Positions 27,801 through 33,800 of a stretch of DNA of 64,000 nucleotides are shown one piece after another. Source of the DNA: Carettochelys insculpta (Eukaryota > Chordata > Testudines > Carettochelyidae); the NCBI RefSeq assembly GCF_033958435.1, contig NC_134152.1, positions 15,672,001 through 15,736,000 on the forward strand. The letters run 5' to 3'. A program made the position numbers and the translations under genes. Position 1 is the stretch's first letter. Each line of letters opens with the position of its first letter. Below the pieces are notes generated by a model. That model did no database searches and had not been told where the DNA came from. It saw nothing but the letters and a program-made list of their open reading frames with translations.

Positions 27801-30800
27801 AAGAAAAACTGTTCTTTAAAAATCAGTTTCTACTGTGAATATACGGTAACTTACCTTAACTGATACTTCTCCTGAAACTGAGTGTGAGGAAGTCGGCTGT
27901 AATTAAACATATCATTTTAAGTATATAGCTGATACTCAGATCTCACAGAGGCAAAAAAATAAATCTTCCTTACCCTTGCTCTGACATATGCTTTTCTTAT
28001 TTTTAATCCTAGTTTCTGAGCAAGTTCTTGAGTCAGCTTTATCACACTTTCATCCTAAAAAAAAGAGAAAATAAATTAAAAAAACAAACACGTGTGTGTG
28101 TGTGTCTGTACACACACACGCGCGCGCACGCACCAAGTGATATAACTGGTTTGAAGGGGAAAAATAAATAGGAATTACGAGTGCGCTTCTAACCCTACAT
28201 TTAAAGAAAAATTATAAATATCTGTCAACAACTGAGTTCAAAGGAATGAATATATTACACCCCCCCCCCACAAGGTGGGTTCACATTGGGGTTCCTTTGC
28301 AGCTGGGTAGCCATCAAACTACTCATTAGCTCCGCGTAGAGAGTCAGGGCTGCCGCACACAGAGAGCCATGCTCCTCCAGTCTCAGGCGGGAGCTACCCA
28401 GCCAGAGGAAGAGATGTGTTCTTCCGGGCTCAGCAGCATGGCTGGACTAAATAAGGGATTTTAGGGACTGCAGCCTGGCGGTCCAGGCTAATGGGGGCCC
28501 CTTTAATCTGGGGCTGAAGCCAATAAAGCCACTGCGCTCTGCTCTTCTTTTTTCAGCAGGAGAAGGACTGCCCTCATCTGTAGATACTGCTCCATCAGTT
28601 CCCACTGGCCAGGAATCGTTTGCCAATTGGAGCTGGAGAGGTGGGGGCAGGGCCTGCATGCAGAGGTCAGAGCAGGACCTGCAGACAGCCATCTGTTCCC
28701 CACCAAAGGGGAGCTGCCCCAGGTAAGTGTGCCCACCCCAACCTGTGGCCCTATCCCTGACCCCCCCTCCTGCACTCTAACTCCATCCCAGACCCAGCAC
28801 CTCAATACTGTGCACCAGCCCTGAGCCCCCTCCTACACCCCAACTCACAGACCCCACGCCCCAGCCCTAAGTCTGCTCCTTCACCCAAATTTGCTTCCAT
28901 ATGCCAACCCTAGCTTCCAAACCCCAACCTTTTGCCCCAGGCCCACTCCCACACTCCAAACCTGCTGGCTTCAACTTAAGAGTCCCCTTCTGCACCCCAA
29001 AAACCTCATCCCCTGCCCTCCCCAAGAGCCCATAACACAGAGACATCTTGTTGTAGAAGTTTTAAAGACACCATATATTTAATGCTGTGATGATTTGTCA
29101 GTTAATGAAATTTAAAAATTAACAAACAGGACCTTAAGGACATCTGTCAGCTAACAACTCAAGAAACTGCTGCCATTGAAAATGTGAATCATTCAAGATT
29201 TAATTTACTAAAATATAAGTTCTATTGTGTTTGTACGTGTGAGTTAGTTCATACCATTTTTAAAGCTATTGGTACTGCATCTGCAGCTTGACAGGTAATG
29301 ATTAGGTACTATTTTCTGTCTTCTTAAACAGATAACTTGATTTTTATTAAAGAATTACATTAAGCATGCCCTCCTAGATGCATGCACTTTGGTTGTGCAT
29401 GTCTTGGGTTAATACAACTGCTGCCCTGGACAAGACTGGGAAACCACTCCTGTCAGGTGCAGCAGCTGTGAGTCAGGCTGACAGGAGTGGTTTCCCAGTC
29501 CCTGGAGCTTGCAGAGCTAGGAAACTGACCAGTGCAGCAGCCTTGGTCAGTTTCCTTGCTTCAGGCAATAGAGCAGAGCTGGGAACCAGGGGCAGCCCAG
29601 CTTCTGGCTCCCCTCCTCTCCTTGAAATCAGGAAGCTGACCAAGGCTGATGCCCTGCTTAGTTTCCCAGCTCTGCAAGTGGAGGAGAGCTGAGAGTCAGG
29701 CTGCTAATTCACATTTATATTTGCTGATTCACATTTGCAACTGGTCAGTTTCCCAGGTCCTGCAAGCAGGAGGAAGACAGGAACCAGGCTGCTCCCTGGT
29801 TCCCAGCTCTGTGCCACTCTGGGAGCCAGGAAACTGACCAGCCCACCAGGGCTGGTCAGTTTCTCAGCTCCTGAAAGCCCAGAGGAGCTGGGAACCAGGG
29901 GGCAGCCTGGTTCCCATCTTCCCTCAACTTGCACGAAAGGTCAAGTTACACAGGGGTTGCAGAAACGCAACCCCTTTGTAACTTGAAGGTTTACTGTACA
30001 GAATTGTAAGAACATCTTTGAATGATCAGATTTACACGATTGTTTAAGAACTATGTGAAGCTGTATTAGTGGGAAACTTGATTTAAATCCATGATTTTTT
30101 CCTCTGATGATTTAAAAAAAAAAAAAAAAAAAATCAATCCACTCTGGCACAAAAATGCATCAAACAGAACATTCAGCTAATATTAACACCTGTCATTGCA
30201 TTCCTGAGCTAAGGAACATTCACAAAGATACCTTTCATTTAATACTTATGGCCAAAATAAATAACTTCAACCCCCATAGCTTATCAGATTCTAATACACT
30301 TTTAAAAAAATATGTATTTTAAAAGGAGAGCAACTGAGCAGCTCTCAGGGAATGAAGGATGAATGGAAGGTAAATATTAGAAAAGCTAGAAGAAATCCAG
30401 AACATTAAAGGAGATTTGGAAAACATCTTCTCCAACAACTGAATCCCATGATGCCCTGAATCCCTAATTACTGTTGATGCTAGCTGAAAATGTGTGACAT
30501 TATCTAGTTAAGATATGGTTGTACAGATCATTACTACAACCACTATTACATAGCTGCCACAAGAATAGAACCAAGTTGCACGCATGGGGTTAAGGATTAA
30601 ACAACCGCAGTCCAAATGATCCAAAGTCAACCTCTACAGTAAGGGTATGGAATCTCTGAACCATGGTCTGGATCCAGACCACAGCTTATCTGGATCTGGC
30701 CCCCCCAGGCTTCCCTCCTCAGAATCTAGCCACAGCAGGGTAGGCTGTAGGAAGCCCCAAACCCTATGGACCAGATCAAGGAAGCTGGGGGCACATCCAG

Positions 30801-33800
30801 CCCACAGACTCTGCTTGGCAGGGAAAGGAAGCAGCAGTGCCACTGCTCCCGCTCCCCATTTCCCAGAGGGGGAAGGGCAGCTCACAGATCTCTGGAGAGG
30901 CTTTTCTCCATGCCATTCCCAGGCACGGCCCCTCCACTGCTCTAACTGGCTGGAATTCTAGGAGGATGCTGGCTGGCAGAGACAGGGAGAATAGCCTCTC
31001 TAGGGAGCATTTCTCCACTGCCATTCCCCAAGCCAGGGGAGTGGAGGCAGCGGTGAGATCTGGAGGTAAGCGCCCGTCCCCCATTGCCCAGACTCCGCCA
31101 CCCTGCTCCTCAACCCTTCCTCCCACCCAGACTCACACTCTTGCCTGTTCCTGACCCTCCCCGCCCAGCTGCTGCTCCCCGCCACTTTGGCACCCTCCCT
31201 CCCACCAGACCCCACACCTGTTCTTTGGCAACCCCCTCTCCCATTCAGTGAATCCTGAACCCCTCTCCCCCACATTTGGGTCCCACCCTGCGTCCCCAGA
31301 AGAGTTAGTCTGGCCTGGAGGAAATCCATGAACCTCAGCCCCCACCTGCCCCTCAGCCCCATGGTGCGGGAGCATGAGGAGGTGACATGTCTCAGTCAGG
31401 GGCCAGATCAGTGAGGATTCTGCCGGGGGGGGGGGGGGGGCGGTTGCTTCACACTTTTATGTGGCTCCAACTGATTTTTCTGTGGGTCAGTGGCCCCTGA
31501 CCCAAAAAAGCTCCCCACCCATTCCCTAAAGGCACAAGAGAAAAGTTTACAAACGGTAAATAAGGGCATTCAATGCTAGTTAGGCTAGAACTTTGAAATT
31601 CAAACCTGTATTTTTAGAAATTAGATGTAATACTAGTTATGCGTTTTCTTTATATCTTATACACACTAACTGCATCAACAGATAGGGCCTATCACTATAA
31701 CTGTTGAATCAGAGATCTAAAGGAAATAACATTTAGATGACTCGAGTGAGTTGTCAAGATGTCTCTTTAAAGCCTGTGATACAGTAATCTATCATGTAAG
31801 CAGTTTAGTAATTATCTGATGGTTAACTACCATGTGGTTACATCAGAAGACTGATATTCTCCCAGGTCAAGACACAGATGCTAATGTGACCGTTGGGTCC
31901 TGATCCTGTTGGTCTGAAATCTGTGTGGATCAGAAGTAGGCGACAAGTGGCCCCAGACCCTGGTCATGAGGGTTAGCTGCTGGTACTTCATTTACCAGCA
32001 TGGCCACTTGCAACTCCCACTGGCCATGGTTCAGTGTTCTCAGCCAACAGGAGGTGCAGTGTCCCAGTTTGTGCTGCTTCCCGCAGCTCCCACTGGCTGC
32101 TGATCTCCGTTCCCAGTCAGTCAATGGGAGCTGTGGGCAGCTGTAGCCATGGACTCGCAGGAAAATAAAGATCTGGCAGCCCAGCTCTTGGCCTGAACTG
32201 CCTCTGCCTTATTTCCCACCCCTGAATGAATGCTCCCAGGGAAAGCTACAAGCCATAAAAATTCTGTGATTTGGATTTCTGAATAAGGTAATACAGAAGC
32301 TGTTTTGTGCTGGCTTATAAAATTTAAATATTGGAATAACCACCAGCGTTAAGAACTGACCACCTCATTTCTTGAATTGCATCCTAATTGAGTACTATCA
32401 GATGGCTCCCCTGGGATTGTGTGTATCACAAAATGAAAGTGCTCATTACACTGAAAAATTGTCCCCCTGCGCGGAGGAGCCCAGAAACAAAACAAAAAAA
32501 CCAAACACATTGCTCCACAGTGGCAATTTTCACTTAGGCCTTGTCTACACTCTCCTGGTAACTTGATCAGAGTTTTGTTACTTTAGTTACATAAATAATG
32601 TACTCAGTCAATGCAGCATTGGTTGACTTACTGCAGTGTCCACACTGTGCTAGGTCAATGGAAACGCTTTCCTGCTAACTTACTCTTTTCAGGGAGTAGG
32701 AATAAGGTATCAGAGACGATGGGGCATCACTGTCATTGACTTAGCGTGTCTCCATCAGACCCACTAAATTGACAGTACGCATTTGACTTCAGGATGGCCC
32801 TCTTTTTGACTGCTCATTTAAGAAATTTCCTACTGTTTACAAAACAAAATGTGGGATTGTGGAGGTTTCTTCATTTTTATTATTTACTTTTGTTTTCAAT
32901 TCATGCTGAACCACTTCCAGCTGATAAATATACTTTACTAATAAAGTTTTAATAATGTATAATTTGACTTACCTGCGGTACAGCCAGAGAGCATTTTGCT
33001 ACAGCATCATAAGCCTTCTTATAGTTTCCCAGTTCATTTAAGGCTTTGGATTTCCAATACAAAGCTCTGAAATTGTTTTCATTTAATCTTAAAGCTATCT
33101 CACAATCTTCTAGAACCTTATCATGCAATCTCTGAGAAAGGCAAAAAAGTTTAAGGGCTTTTTAAATAATTAATATTTTGTTGCTAGAGTACACAGTTCA
33201 AATATCCTACAGTTAACTCAAGAAGCGCTGGAAAAAACTGTACAGTTCCCAAACAGGCTCTCTGAGGATATTACTCCTTCCTAATGATTTTGCTTCTGGC
33301 AGTGAGTTGGGGCCATGGGAGAGGGGTGGTGAGGAGTAGAGATGAGCCGGAGTGGCACATGGGTGGTCAGCCAGGCCGCCGGGGGCGGGGGGGGTTTGAA
33401 CCAGGGCTGGTGTGGGGCCGGGGGCGGGGGGGGGAGAGGGCACCTTACTATATACCATCATCATATTTTCCGAAACATTTGTGGCACGCCTGTGAGTTGT
33501 TCGTGGAACACCAGCGTTCCGCAGAACATACTTTAAGAAACACTGATCTAGACCACCCCAGACAGGTGTTTGTCAAAACTGTTTTTAAACATTGCTAATG
33601 ATGGAGATTACACAACCTGCCTAAGGCAACTCATAATTAGTTCATGTACTCTCTCTGGAAAAGCTGCAAAGCTTTGATTAAATAAACACTTACCAAATTT
33701 GAGTAACATACAATCCGGTTTACATGCAGCTTCTCTAGTATTTCATTGGAAATGTGAATTTCTTCAGAATTTGCATAATCTGATACGTTTAAAGCTTCTG

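Larger units (their letters stand above)
28140..32972. other. Long ZC3H7A intron, repeat-filled
   Basis: The intron between exons 6 and 5 (4.9 kb). It holds a C10 run at 28260, GC-rich unclassified sequence to about 29050, a cluster of GGAAACTGACCAG-type units at 29420-29960, hAT-like repeats at 30636-31525 and 31925-32230, a G18-type run near 31423-31440 and a MITE fragment at 32537-32790. No gene is seen. Confidence 0.7.

Noticed and set aside
29420..29960. Possible CRISPR-like or satellite array
   Set aside because: Units vary in spacing and orientation and the genome is a vertebrate; not a CRISPR and not a regular satellite.
29378..29986. Overlapping frames on both strands
   Set aside because: Produced by repeated inverted units; peptides repeat the same words in both orientations.
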